This document shows, piece after piece, positions 54,811 to 62,236 of a stretch of 62,236 nt of DNA (its first letter is position 1; each line of letters starts with the position of its first letter). This stretch comes from Mycobacterium shimoidei. GTDB lineage: Bacteria > Actinomycetota > Actinomycetes > Mycobacteriales > Mycobacteriaceae. The stretch is taken from contig LQPU01000043.1 of NCBI GenBank assembly GCA_002101905.1, positions 1 to 62,236 of the forward strand, read 5' to 3'. Position numbers and translations under genes: made by a program. A model generated the notes under the pieces. The model saw only the letters and a list, made by a program, of their open reading frames with translations, had not been told where the DNA came from and searched no databases.

Positions 54811-56387
54811 CCCACCCGGAGCCATTGGACGAACGGCGCTCGTTTTCGTCGCGCACCCCGCGCAACGATAACCCCGACAAGGTCGTCTACCGGCGTGGCT
54901 TCGTCACCCGCCACCAGGTGAGTGGTTGGCGATTTGTCATGCGCCGCATCGCATCTGGAGTCGCGCTACATGACACCCGCATGCTCGTCGACCCGCTGCG
55001 TACCCAGACCCGCGCAGTGCTGATGGGTGTGCTGATCCTCGTCACCGCCCTGGTGGGTTGCTTCGTATTCTCGTTGATCCGGCCCAACGGCTCGGCAGAA
55101 AACAACCCGGTGCTGGCCGACCGGTCCACCGCGGCACTGTATGTGCGGGTGGGGGACCGGCTGCACCCGGTGCTCAACTTGACGTCGGCCCGACTGATCA
55201 CCGGTAGGCCGGTCAACCCCACGAGCGTGAAAAGCAGTGCGTTAGACCAATTTCCGCGCGGCAACCTGATCGGCATCCCGGGTGCGCCGGAACGGATGGT
55301 GCAGGCCACCCCCAAGGACGCGAACTGGGCGGTGTGCGACGGTGTTTCAGGGCCGGCCGCTGGGGTCACGGTGATCGGCGGAACCCTGGACAGCAGCGGT
55401 GCCCGCGCCGCGCCGCTGGATGCCACCCAGGCGGTGCTGGTTCGCAACGGCAGCGGCACCTGGTTGCTGTGGAACGGTCGCCGCAGCCGCATCGATCTGC
55501 ACGACCGCCCGGTCACCAGCGCACTGGGCTTCGGTAACGACGTGCCGACGGCGCGGCCCATCGCCGCAGGCTTGTTCAACGCGATTCCCGAAGCACCGGC
55601 GCTGACGGCTCCCGACATCCCCGGGGCAGGCAGCCCACCGCAGTTCGCCCTGCCGACGTCTGCGCCGGTGGGTGCGGTGGTGCAGGCGCACGCCCTGGAA
55701 GCCAGCCCGCAGGGCAGCGTGCTGTACTACGCGGTGTTGCCCGATGGGCTGCAGCCGATTTCGCCGGTGCTGGCCGCCGTGCTGCGCAACGCGAACTCCT
55801 ACGGTTTGGATCAGCCGCCGCGGCTCGGCGCCGACCAGATCGCCCGGCTGCCGGTGTCGCGGATGCTCGACACCGGCCGTTATCCCGAGCAGCGAGTGAC
55901 GCTCGTCGACGCCGGCCACGATCCGCTCATCTGCGCGCACTGGAGCAAAGCGGCGGGCGCCGCCACCAACTCGCTCACGTTGCTGGCGGGTTCGACGCTC
56001 CCGGTGCCCGACGGTGTGCACACCGAGGACCTGGTTGGGGGAGGCGTCGACGGGACCGCCACCCGGGTCGCGTTGGTGCCTGGCAGAGGGTATTTCACGC
56101 AGACGGTCGGCCACGATGCGTCCTCGCCGGCGGCCGGCTCGCTGTTCTGGGTCGCCGACACCGGCGTCCGCTACGGCATCGACAACGAGCGCGACGCCAC
56201 CGGTCACTCCAAAACCGTTGAAGCACTTGGCCTCAACTCACCACCGACTCCGATCCCGTGGTCGATGTTGTCGCTGTTCGCGCCCGGGCCGACTTTGTCG
56301 CGCGCCGACGCGCTGCTCGCCCACGACGGCTTGGCGCCGGACTCTCGGCCCGGTCGTACTACCTCAGCCGAAGGGGCAACCCGATGA
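54807..56387 (+). CDS. eccB3: ESX-3 membrane component EccB3
   Basis: The 526-residue protein has a cytoplasmic N-terminal region of about 70 residues. A single membrane helix follows (VLMGVLILVTALVGCFVF near 72-90), then a large periplasmic domain of the DUF690 type with the family segments APERMVQATPKDANWAVC near 152 and LPVPDGVHTEDLVGGG near 400. EccB sits in the ESX inner-membrane complex with EccC, EccD and EccE. Its ATG overlaps the eccA3 stop (ATGA) and its stop overlaps the eccC3 start (ATGA), so the three genes are translationally coupled. Confidence 0.95.
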   Translation: MTHPEPLDERRSFSSRTPRNDNPDKVVYRRGFVTRHQVSGWRFVMRRIASGVALHDTRMLVDPLRTQTRAVLMGVLILVTALVGCFVFSLIRPNGSAENNPVLADRSTAALYVRVGDRLHPVLNLTSARLITGRPVNPTSVKSSALDQFPRGNLIGIPGAPERMVQATPKDANWAVCDGVSGPAAGVTVIGGTLDSSGARAAPLDATQAVLVRNGSGTWLLWNGRRSRIDLHDRPVTSALGFGNDVPTARPIAAGLFNAIPEAPALTAPDIPGAGSPPQFALPTSAPVGAVVQAHALEASPQGSVLYYAVLPDGLQPISPVLAAVLRNANSYGLDQPPRLGADQIARLPVSRMLDTGRYPEQRVTLVDAGHDPLICAHWSKAAGAATNSLTLLAGSTLPVPDGVHTEDLVGGGVDGTATRVALVPGRGYFTQTVGHDASSPAAGSLFWVADTGVRYGIDNERDATGHSKTVEALGLNSPPTPIPWSMLSLFAPGPTLSRADALLAHDGLAPDSRPGRTTSAEGATR

Positions 56388-59300
56388 GCCGACTCATCTT
56401 CGAGGCCCGTCGCCGGGTGCCGCCGCCGGCAACCCGCAAGGGAGCCATCAACATCGAGGCGCCGCCCGAGCTGCAGCGGGCGATTCCGCCGTCGCTGTTG
56501 CGCCGCGCCCTGCCCATCGTGATCGTCATCCTGATCGTCGGGATGATCGTCGCGATGGTCGCCACCGGGATGCGAGTGATCTCGCCGCAGACCTTGTTCT
56601 TCCCGTTCGTGCTGCTGCTGGCTGCCACCGCGCTCTACCGCGGCACCGACAACAAGATGCGCACCGAGGAGGTCGACGCCGAACGCGCCGACTACCTGCG
56701 CTACCTGTCGGTGGTCCGGGACAACATCCGGGCCCAGGCCGCCGAGCAGCGGGCCGCCGCGGAATGGTCGCATCCTGAGCCCGCCGACCTGGCCGCAATA
56801 CCCGGCTCGCGGCGCCAGTGGGAACGCGATCCGCATGACGCCGACTTCCTGGTGGTACGGGCCGGGCTGCACTCGACTGCACTGGACACCCCGCTGCGGG
56901 TCAACGACACCGCCGACGAGATCGATTTGGAACCGGTGTGTCACAGCGCGTTACGCAGCCTGCTGGACACCCAGCGCACGGTGCGGGATGTGCCCGCAGG
57001 AATTGACCTGGCCAAGGTTTCGCGGATCACGCTGCTCGGCGACACCGACGACGTACGCGGGGCATTGCGGGCCTGGATCGCCCAAGCGGTGACCTGGCAC
57101 GACCCGACGGTGCTCGGTATCGCGCTGGCCACATCCGATTTGGAGGAACCCGAGTGGTCATGGCTGAAATGGCTGCCACACGTGGACATTCCGGGCCAGG
57201 TGGACGGCGTCGGTCCGGCTCGCTACCTGTCGACCAATATCGACGAACTGGCCGCGCTGCTCGGTCCCGCGTTGGCTGATCGCCCCGCGTTCACCGGTGG
57301 GTCCGCAGACGCGCTGCGCCATCTGCTGATCATCGTCGACGACCCCGACTACGACGTCAACGCATCGACGCTGGCGGCCGGTTGGGCGGGCGTTACCGTC
57401 ATCCACCGTTCGGCCAAACAGCCGCACCGCGAGCAGTATTCGGATCCCGAGCGGCCGATCCTGCGGATCGCCAACGGAGCCATCGAGCGCTGGCAGACCG
57501 GCGGCTGGCAGCCCTACATCGACACCGCCGACCAGTTCAGCGCCGACGAGGCCGCCCATCTCGCGCGCCGGCTGTCCCGCTGGGACTCCAACCCGACGCA
57601 CAGCGGTCTGCAGTCGGCGGCCACCCGGGGCGCCACATTCACCACGCTGCTGGGGATCCCGGACGCATCGCAGCTCGACGTGCCGACGCTGTGGGCGCCA
57701 CGGCGCCGCGAGGACGAGCTGCGGGTCCCGATCGGGGTCACCGCGACCGGCGAGCCGCTGATCTTCGACCTCAAGGATGAAGCCGAAGGCGGCATGGGTC
57801 CGCACGGGCTGATGATCGGCATGACCGGGTCCGGCAAGTCGCAGACCTTGATGTCAATCCTGTTGGCCTTGTTGACAACTCACCCGGCCGATCGGCTGAT
57901 CGTCATCTATGCCGACTTCAAGGGTGAGGCCGGCGCCGACAGCTTCCGGCACTTCCCGCAGGTCGTGGCGGTGATCTCGAACATGGCCGAGAAGAAATCG
58001 CTGGCGGACCGGTTCGCCGACACGTTGCGCGGTGAGGTGGCCCGCCGGGAGGTGCTGCTGCGCGAGGCCGGCCGCCGGATACAGGGCAGCGCATTCAACT
58101 CGGTGACCGAATACGAGAACGCCATCGCCGCCGGCCATGACCTGGCGCCCATACCAACGCTGTTCGTGGTGGCCGACGAGTTCACCTTGATGCTGGCCGA
58201 CCATCCCGAATACGCCGAGCTGTTCGACTACGTAGCCCGTAAGGGACGCTCGTTCCGCATCCACATCCTGTTCGCATCGCAAACGCTGGACATCGGAAAG
58301 ATCAAGGACATCGACAAAAACACCTCGTACCGCATCGGTTTGAAGGTGGCCAGCCCAGCTGTTTCCCGGCAGATCATCGGCGTGGAGGACGCCTACCACA
58401 TCGAAGCCGGCAAGGAACACAAAGGCGTGGGATTCCTGGTGCCCGCGCCCGGTGCCGCGCCGATCAAATTCCGCAGCACTTACGTCGACGGCATCTACGA
58501 TCCACCGCGGGCGGCGAAAACCCTTGTGGTGCACTCTGCGCCGGATCCCAAGCTGTTCAGCGCCGGGCGGGTCGAGCCGGACCAGGGCACCGTGATCACC
58601 GGTGGTGACGAGGACGAGCCCACCGGTCCGCCGCGCAAGCTGATCGCCACCATCGGCGACCAGCTCGCACGCTACGGCCCGCGGGCACCGGAGCTGTGGC
58701 TGCCGCCGCTCGACGAGCCAATTTCGTTGAGCACGGTGCTGGCCCGCGCCGGCGTACCGGCGCGACAGGGCCGCTGGCCGCTGGGCGAGATCGACAAACC
58801 CTACGAGATGCGTCGCGACCCGCTGGTGTTCGACGCCCGGTCAGCGGCGGGCAACATGGTCATCCACGGTGGCGCGAAGTCCGGGAAGTCGACTGCGCTG
58901 CAGACATTTATCCTCTCCGCTGCCAACTTGCACTCGCCGCGTGAAGTGAGCTTCTACTGCCTGGACTACGGCGGGGGACAGCTGCGGGCACTGGAGGACC
59001 TGGCGCATGTCGGCAGCGTTGCCTCACCGCTGGAGCCCGAGCGCATCCGCCGCACCTTCGGCGAGCTCGAGCAGCTGCTGCGGTCCCGTCAGCAGCGTGA
59101 GGTCTTCCGGGACCGGTCGGCACTTGACGACGGCTACGGCGAGGTGTTTTTGGTCATCGACAACCTCTACGCCTTCAGCCGGGACAACACCGACCAGTTC
59201 AACACCCGAAACCCGTTGCTGGCCAAGGTCACTGAACTCACGAATGTGGGACTTGCCTACGGTATCCACGTCATCATCAGCACGCCGAGCTGGTTGGAAG

Positions 59301-60331
59301 TACCGCTGGCGATGCGAGACGGACTCGGTCTGCGGTTGGAACTCAAGCTGCATGATCCACGCGACAGCAACGTCCGCGTCGTGGGCGCGCTGCGGCGTCC
59401 CGCCGAGGCTGTGCCGCCCGACCAGCCTGGCCGCGGTCTGACGATGGCCGCCGAGCACTTCTTGTTCGCGGCGCCGGAGCTGGATCAGGTGCCGGCAATC
59501 AACGCCATGCACGCCGGTGTGACGGCGCCGCCGGTGCGGTTGCTGCCAACCAACCTGGCGCCGAGCGATCTGGGCACCCTGTACCGGGGCCCCGACCAGA
59601 TCGTCGTCGGTCAGCGCGAAGAGGACTTGGCCGCAGTCGAACTCGACTTCGCCGCCAACCCGCTGCTCATGGTGTTCGGCGACACCAAGTCGGGTAAGAC
59701 TTCGCTGCTGCGCCACATCATTCGCACCGTCCGGGAGAACTCGACCGCCGAGCAGGTCGCGTTCACTGTGCTGGATCGCCGGCTGCACCTCGTCGACGAA
59801 CCGCTGTTCCCCGACAACGAGTACACCGCCAACCTGGACCGCGTCATTCCCGCGATGCTGGGGTTGTCGGCGCTCATCGAGAAGCGCCGCCCGCCGGCGG
59901 GGCTGACGCCGAGCGAGTTGTCCGGCTGGTCGTATCACGGCCACACCCACTACCTGCTCATCGACGACGTCGACCAGATCCCGGACACACCGGCGATGAC
60001 GGGCCCATTCGTCGGACAGCGACCGTGGACCAGTCTGATCGGCCTGCTGGGCCAGGCCGGCGATCTGGGTCTGCGAGTGATCGTCACCGCACGCGCCAGC
60101 GGGTCGGCGCACGCGCTGATGACCAACCCGTTGCTGCGCCGGTTCAACGACCTGCAAGCCACCACATTGATGCTGTCCGGCAACCCGGCCGACAGTGGCA
60201 AGATTCGCGGCCAGCGATTCGATCGGCTGCCGGCCGGGCGGGCAATCCTGTTGGGCGACAGCGGCGATCCGACGTACGTCCAGCTGGTCAACCCGCTTGT
60301 AGACGAGAGTGTCAGTGCTGAGCGTCAGTGA
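56384..60331 (+). CDS. eccC3: ESX-3 FtsK/SpoIIIE-type ATPase EccC3
   Basis: The 1315-residue protein is the substrate-recognising motor of ESX-3, in one chain. Two membrane helices lie at about residues 45-85 (LPIVIVILIVGMIVAMVA, then FFPFVLLLAATALY). Three ATPase domains follow, with Walker A loops GMTGSGKSQ near 480, GGAKSGKST near 828 and GDTKSGKTS near 1098. The first domain keeps a clear acidic Walker B (LFVVADEFTLM), as expected for the active one. It binds signal-carrying PE/PPE and Esx pairs. The ATG at 56384 overlaps the eccB3 stop; an upstream open frame is only a shadow of eccB3. It ends 24 bases before PE5. Confidence 0.95.
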   Translation: MSRLIFEARRRVPPPATRKGAINIEAPPELQRAIPPSLLRRALPIVIVILIVGMIVAMVATGMRVISPQTLFFPFVLLLAATALYRGTDNKMRTEEVDAERADYLRYLSVVRDNIRAQAAEQRAAAEWSHPEPADLAAIPGSRRQWERDPHDADFLVVRAGLHSTALDTPLRVNDTADEIDLEPVCHSALRSLLDTQRTVRDVPAGIDLAKVSRITLLGDTDDVRGALRAWIAQAVTWHDPTVLGIALATSDLEEPEWSWLKWLPHVDIPGQVDGVGPARYLSTNIDELAALLGPALADRPAFTGGSADALRHLLIIVDDPDYDVNASTLAAGWAGVTVIHRSAKQPHREQYSDPERPILRIANGAIERWQTGGWQPYIDTADQFSADEAAHLARRLSRWDSNPTHSGLQSAATRGATFTTLLGIPDASQLDVPTLWAPRRREDELRVPIGVTATGEPLIFDLKDEAEGGMGPHGLMIGMTGSGKSQTLMSILLALLTTHPADRLIVIYADFKGEAGADSFRHFPQVVAVISNMAEKKSLADRFADTLRGEVARREVLLREAGRRIQGSAFNSVTEYENAIAAGHDLAPIPTLFVVADEFTLMLADHPEYAELFDYVARKGRSFRIHILFASQTLDIGKIKDIDKNTSYRIGLKVASPAVSRQIIGVEDAYHIEAGKEHKGVGFLVPAPGAAPIKFRSTYVDGIYDPPRAAKTLVVHSAPDPKLFSAGRVEPDQGTVITGGDEDEPTGPPRKLIATIGDQLARYGPRAPELWLPPLDEPISLSTVLARAGVPARQGRWPLGEIDKPYEMRRDPLVFDARSAAGNMVIHGGAKSGKSTALQTFILSAANLHSPREVSFYCLDYGGGQLRALEDLAHVGSVASPLEPERIRRTFGELEQLLRSRQQREVFRDRSALDDGYGEVFLVIDNLYAFSRDNTDQFNTRNPLLAKVTELTNVGLAYGIHVIISTPSWLEVPLAMRDGLGLRLELKLHDPRDSNVRVVGALRRPAEAVPPDQPGRGLTMAAEHFLFAAPELDQVPAINAMHAGVTAPPVRLLPTNLAPSDLGTLYRGPDQIVVGQREEDLAAVELDFAANPLLMVFGDTKSGKTSLLRHIIRTVRENSTAEQVAFTVLDRRLHLVDEPLFPDNEYTANLDRVIPAMLGLSALIEKRRPPAGLTPSELSGWSYHGHTHYLLIDDVDQIPDTPAMTGPFVGQRPWTSLIGLLGQAGDLGLRVIVTARASGSAHALMTNPLLRRFNDLQATTLMLSGNPADSGKIRGQRFDRLPAGRAILLGDSGDPTYVQLVNPLVDESVSAERQ

Positions 60332-60355
60332 CGTTCATCGAAAGGAGTATCACCC

Positions 60356-60664
60356 ATGACGTTGCAAGTCGTACCCGAAGGCCTGGCCGCGGCCAGCGCC
60401 GCGGTGGAAGCGATCACCGCCCGGCTCGCGGCGGCGAACGCCAGTGCGGCGCCGGTGATCGGCGCGGTGGTGCCTGCGGCGGCCGACCCGGTGTCGCTGC
60501 AGACCGCCGCGGGTTTCAGCGCCCAGGGCAGTGAGCACACCGCGGTAGCGGCCGAAGGTGTCGAAGAATTGGGCCGCGCCGGCGCAGGTGTTGCGGCGTC
60601 CGGCGCCAGCTATGCCGCCGGGGATGCGGCCGCGGCCTCGACCTACCTGGGTGGCGGCAGCTGA
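60356..60664 (+). CDS. PE5: PE family protein PE5
   Basis: The 102-residue protein consists of just the PE domain: it starts MTLQVVPEGLAAASAAVEAIT with the Pro-Glu pair at residues 7-8. The C-terminal secretion signal is Y-x3-D (YAAGD) near residue 86. PE5 pairs with PPE4 as a helical hairpin dimer and is secreted by ESX-3; it has been linked to siderophore-mediated iron uptake. The ATG at 60356 follows AAAGGAG. It is followed two bases later by PPE4, matching the Rv0285-Rv0286 order. Confidence 0.95.
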   Translation: MTLQVVPEGLAAASAAVEAITARLAAANASAAPVIGAVVPAAADPVSLQTAAGFSAQGSEHTAVAAEGVEELGRAGAGVAASGASYAAGDAAAASTYLGGGS

Positions 60665-60666
60665 GC

Positions 60667-62112
60667 ATGACCGCGCCGGTGTGGATGGCGTCGCCGCCTG
60701 AGGTGCATTCGACGCTGCTCAGTAGCGGCCCAGGACCCGGGCCGTTGTTGGCGGCCTCAGCGGCGTGGGCGTCGCTGAGCGACGAATACGCTTCGGCTGC
60801 AAGCGATCTCACCACGCTATTGGGCGCGGTGCAGGCCGGCGCCTGGGAGGGCCCAACCGCCGAGCAGTATGTCGCCGCCCACCTGCCGTATCTGGCGTGG
60901 CTGACGCAGGCCAGCGCCGACAGCGCCGAGGTGGCCGCACAACACGAGATTGCGGCGGCGGCCTACACGACCGCCTTGGCCACCATGCCCACCTTGGCCG
61001 AGTTGGCCACCAACCACGCGATCCATGCCGTGCTGGTAGCGACGAACTTCTTCGGCATCAACACGATTCCGATTGCGCTCAACGAGGCCGACTACGTGCG
61101 GATGTGGATCCAGGCCGCCACCACGATGGCGACCTATCACGCCGTGTCCGGCACCGCATTGGCATCGGCGCCGCGCACAACACCTGCTCCGGCTGTGCTG
61201 AAACAGCAGAGCAGTAGCGCGGCCGCCGCCGCGGACCCGCCATCGTCGGGGGACTTCTTGACCGACATGTTCAACCAGCTTGTCCTACTCTTCCAGGACC
61301 CAGCCGGTGTGCTCAGCTCGATAATGGCGAACCCGACCGCGTGGGGCCCGCTGCTGTTCTTTGTCGGATATGAAGTGGTGACCAACATCCTGGGCTGGCC
61401 GACCTGGGCGATGATCCTCAGTTCGCCGTTCTTGTTGCCGCTCACCATCGGAGTGGGTGTCAACGCGCTGCTGGTCCAGCTGGCGCCGGTCGCCGTCCCC
61501 GCCTTGGCAGGACCGGCCGCGGCCGCCGCGGCTTCGGCCGCCCAGCCCGGGTCCTTGCCGCTCGCAACCTTGGCGTCGAACGTTGCCGCGCCGGCGGCAA
61601 CCGCAACGGCGGCGCCCGCCGCGGCAACCGCGGCCGCCGCCGGCGGCCCGGCGGCGGCCTCCGCCACCCCGGCCTTTGCCTATGCGGTAGGCGGTTTCGG
61701 GCCGGGTGGCGGGCCCGGCCCAGCCCTGATCGACCGCCGCGGCGCCAAAGCCCCGGCGGCCCGTATCCCCGCCGCCGCTGCCGCGGTAGGGGTTTCGAGC
61801 CGCGAGAAGGCCCGGGCACGGCGGCGCAGGCGGACGGTGATGCGCGACTACGCCGATGAGTTCGCGGACATGGAAACGGATTTCGAGCCCGATACCGGCG
61901 CGCCAACAGAGTCGGTCGCTTCCGACAACGGGGCGGGCCGGTTGGGATTCGCCGGAACCGTAACCGACGACGCCCTCAGCAAGGAGGCGGCCGGACTGAC
62001 CCGCTTGGCGGGTGACGACCTCGCGGGGGGACCCGCCAGGCCGATGATGCCCGGCACGTGGGATACCGAACATACCGGTGAGGCCAACGAAGAAGGGGGA
62101 GAGCGCAACTGA
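60667..62112 (+). CDS. PPE4: PPE family protein PPE4
   Basis: The 481-residue PPE protein has Pro-Pro-Glu at residues 10-12 and a WEG turn (AWEGPTAEQYVAAH) near 58 within the conserved 180-residue helical PPE domain. The C-terminal half is Ala/Pro/Gly-rich with hydrophobic stretches (FFVGYEVVTNILGWPTWAMIL near 235) and an acidic tail. It is shorter than the M. tuberculosis PPE4 as I recall it (513 residues), mostly by loss of Ala-rich sequence. It partners PE5 and is exported by ESX-3. The next gene is esxG. Confidence 0.93.
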   Translation: MTAPVWMASPPEVHSTLLSSGPGPGPLLAASAAWASLSDEYASAASDLTTLLGAVQAGAWEGPTAEQYVAAHLPYLAWLTQASADSAEVAAQHEIAAAAYTTALATMPTLAELATNHAIHAVLVATNFFGINTIPIALNEADYVRMWIQAATTMATYHAVSGTALASAPRTTPAPAVLKQQSSSAAAAADPPSSGDFLTDMFNQLVLLFQDPAGVLSSIMANPTAWGPLLFFVGYEVVTNILGWPTWAMILSSPFLLPLTIGVGVNALLVQLAPVAVPALAGPAAAAAASAAQPGSLPLATLASNVAAPAATATAAPAAATAAAAGGPAAASATPAFAYAVGGFGPGGGPGPALIDRRGAKAPAARIPAAAAAVGVSSREKARARRRRRTVMRDYADEFADMETDFEPDTGAPTESVASDNGAGRLGFAGTVTDDALSKEAAGLTRLAGDDLAGGPARPMMPGTWDTEHTGEANEEGGERN

Positions 62113-62160
62113 GACTTAAAAGGCAAACCACAGACAGCAATTGACGAAAGGATGCAGACG

Positions 62161-62236
62161 ATGAGCATGTTGGATGCGCATATTCCGCAGTTGGTGGCGT
62201 CGCAGTCGGCGTTTGCGGCTAAGGCGGGGTTGATGC
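62161..62236 (+). CDS. esxG: ESX-3 secreted protein EsxG (start only)
   Basis: The ATG at 62161 follows GAAAGGA and opens a frame whose 25 residues (MSMLDAHIPQLVASQSAFAA and on) match the start of EsxG (Rv0287). The window ends inside the gene. EsxG pairs with EsxH, which should follow, and the dimer is the main ESX-3 substrate involved in iron and zinc uptake. The WxG motif and C-terminal signal lie outside the window. Confidence 0.93.
   Translation, partial: MSMLDAHIPQLVASQSAFAAKAGLM

Overview
The window is GC-rich actinobacterial DNA whose gene order follows the Mycobacterium tuberculosis stretch from about Rv0235c to Rv0287, as I recall that map. It runs from the arabinosyltransferase gene aftD, through a lipid-metabolism cluster, to the start of the ESX-3 type VII secretion locus. 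A PGRS-repeat gene at the left edge and PE/PPE genes at the right point to a slow-growing Mycobacterium. Several H37Rv genes are missing (vapBC24, cobU/cobQ1/PPE2, narU, the PE_PGRS3/4-PPE3 block) and several unfamiliar ones are present, so it is probably not a member of the tuberculosis complex. All calls come from reading the sequence and from remembered family features; no search was run.

Layout. 1-7115 (minus strand): a PGRS protein without a PE domain (cut by the window edge), a lipase-maturation-factor-like membrane protein, AftD and a small membrane protein. 7211-9056 (plus): lipoprotein LpqI and a TetR regulator. 9069-14885: a fatty-acid module with htdX and fabG4 (minus), fadA2 (plus) and fadE5 (minus). 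15094-16604: a 2-oxoglutarate/Fe(II) oxygenase overlapping a flavin reductase. 16609-20105: a three-gene succinate dehydrogenase/fumarate reductase. 20180-21877: a small conserved protein, a PEP-mutase/isocitrate-lyase-like enzyme and an Hsp20 chaperone.

22076-30117 is a nitrogen-oxyanion region: nitrite reductase nirBD, a sirohydrochlorin-chelatase-like protein, a HemD-type protein with a DNA-binding tail (together a plausible sirohaem supply for NirB), and two tandem narK-type transporters. 30285-35196 holds a VOC protein, an alpha/beta hydrolase, the stump of a second PGRS-type gene, aac(2')-I, 5-oxoprolinase subunits B and C and a siderophore-type binding lipoprotein. It leads into the large 5-oxoprolinase OplA (to 38857).

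38944-49211: a mycothiol-dependent-isomerase-like protein overlapping an F420-type oxidoreductase, an XRE regulator, a LigD-type polymerase, fadD2, a DinB protein, the double acyl-CoA dehydrogenase fadE6, a D-2-hydroxyacid dehydrogenase and an alpha/beta hydrolase. 49356-52502: a VOC protein, a TetR regulator, an MpaB-type protein and a methyltransferase. 52818-62236: a possible leader ORF, then eccA3-eccB3-eccC3-PE5-PPE4-esxG, preceded by a Zur-like site and two IdeR-like repeats.

The most interesting signal outside known genes is a repeated operator-like element, TAC-N6-GTA in a palindromic setting. It lies upstream of the TetR gene at 8442, between fabG4 and fadA2, and twice upstream of fadE5, and suggests one TetR protein controls the fatty-acid module. 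A second shared element, AACCAACCGGTT, lies upstream of the 2OG oxygenase and upstream of fadE6.
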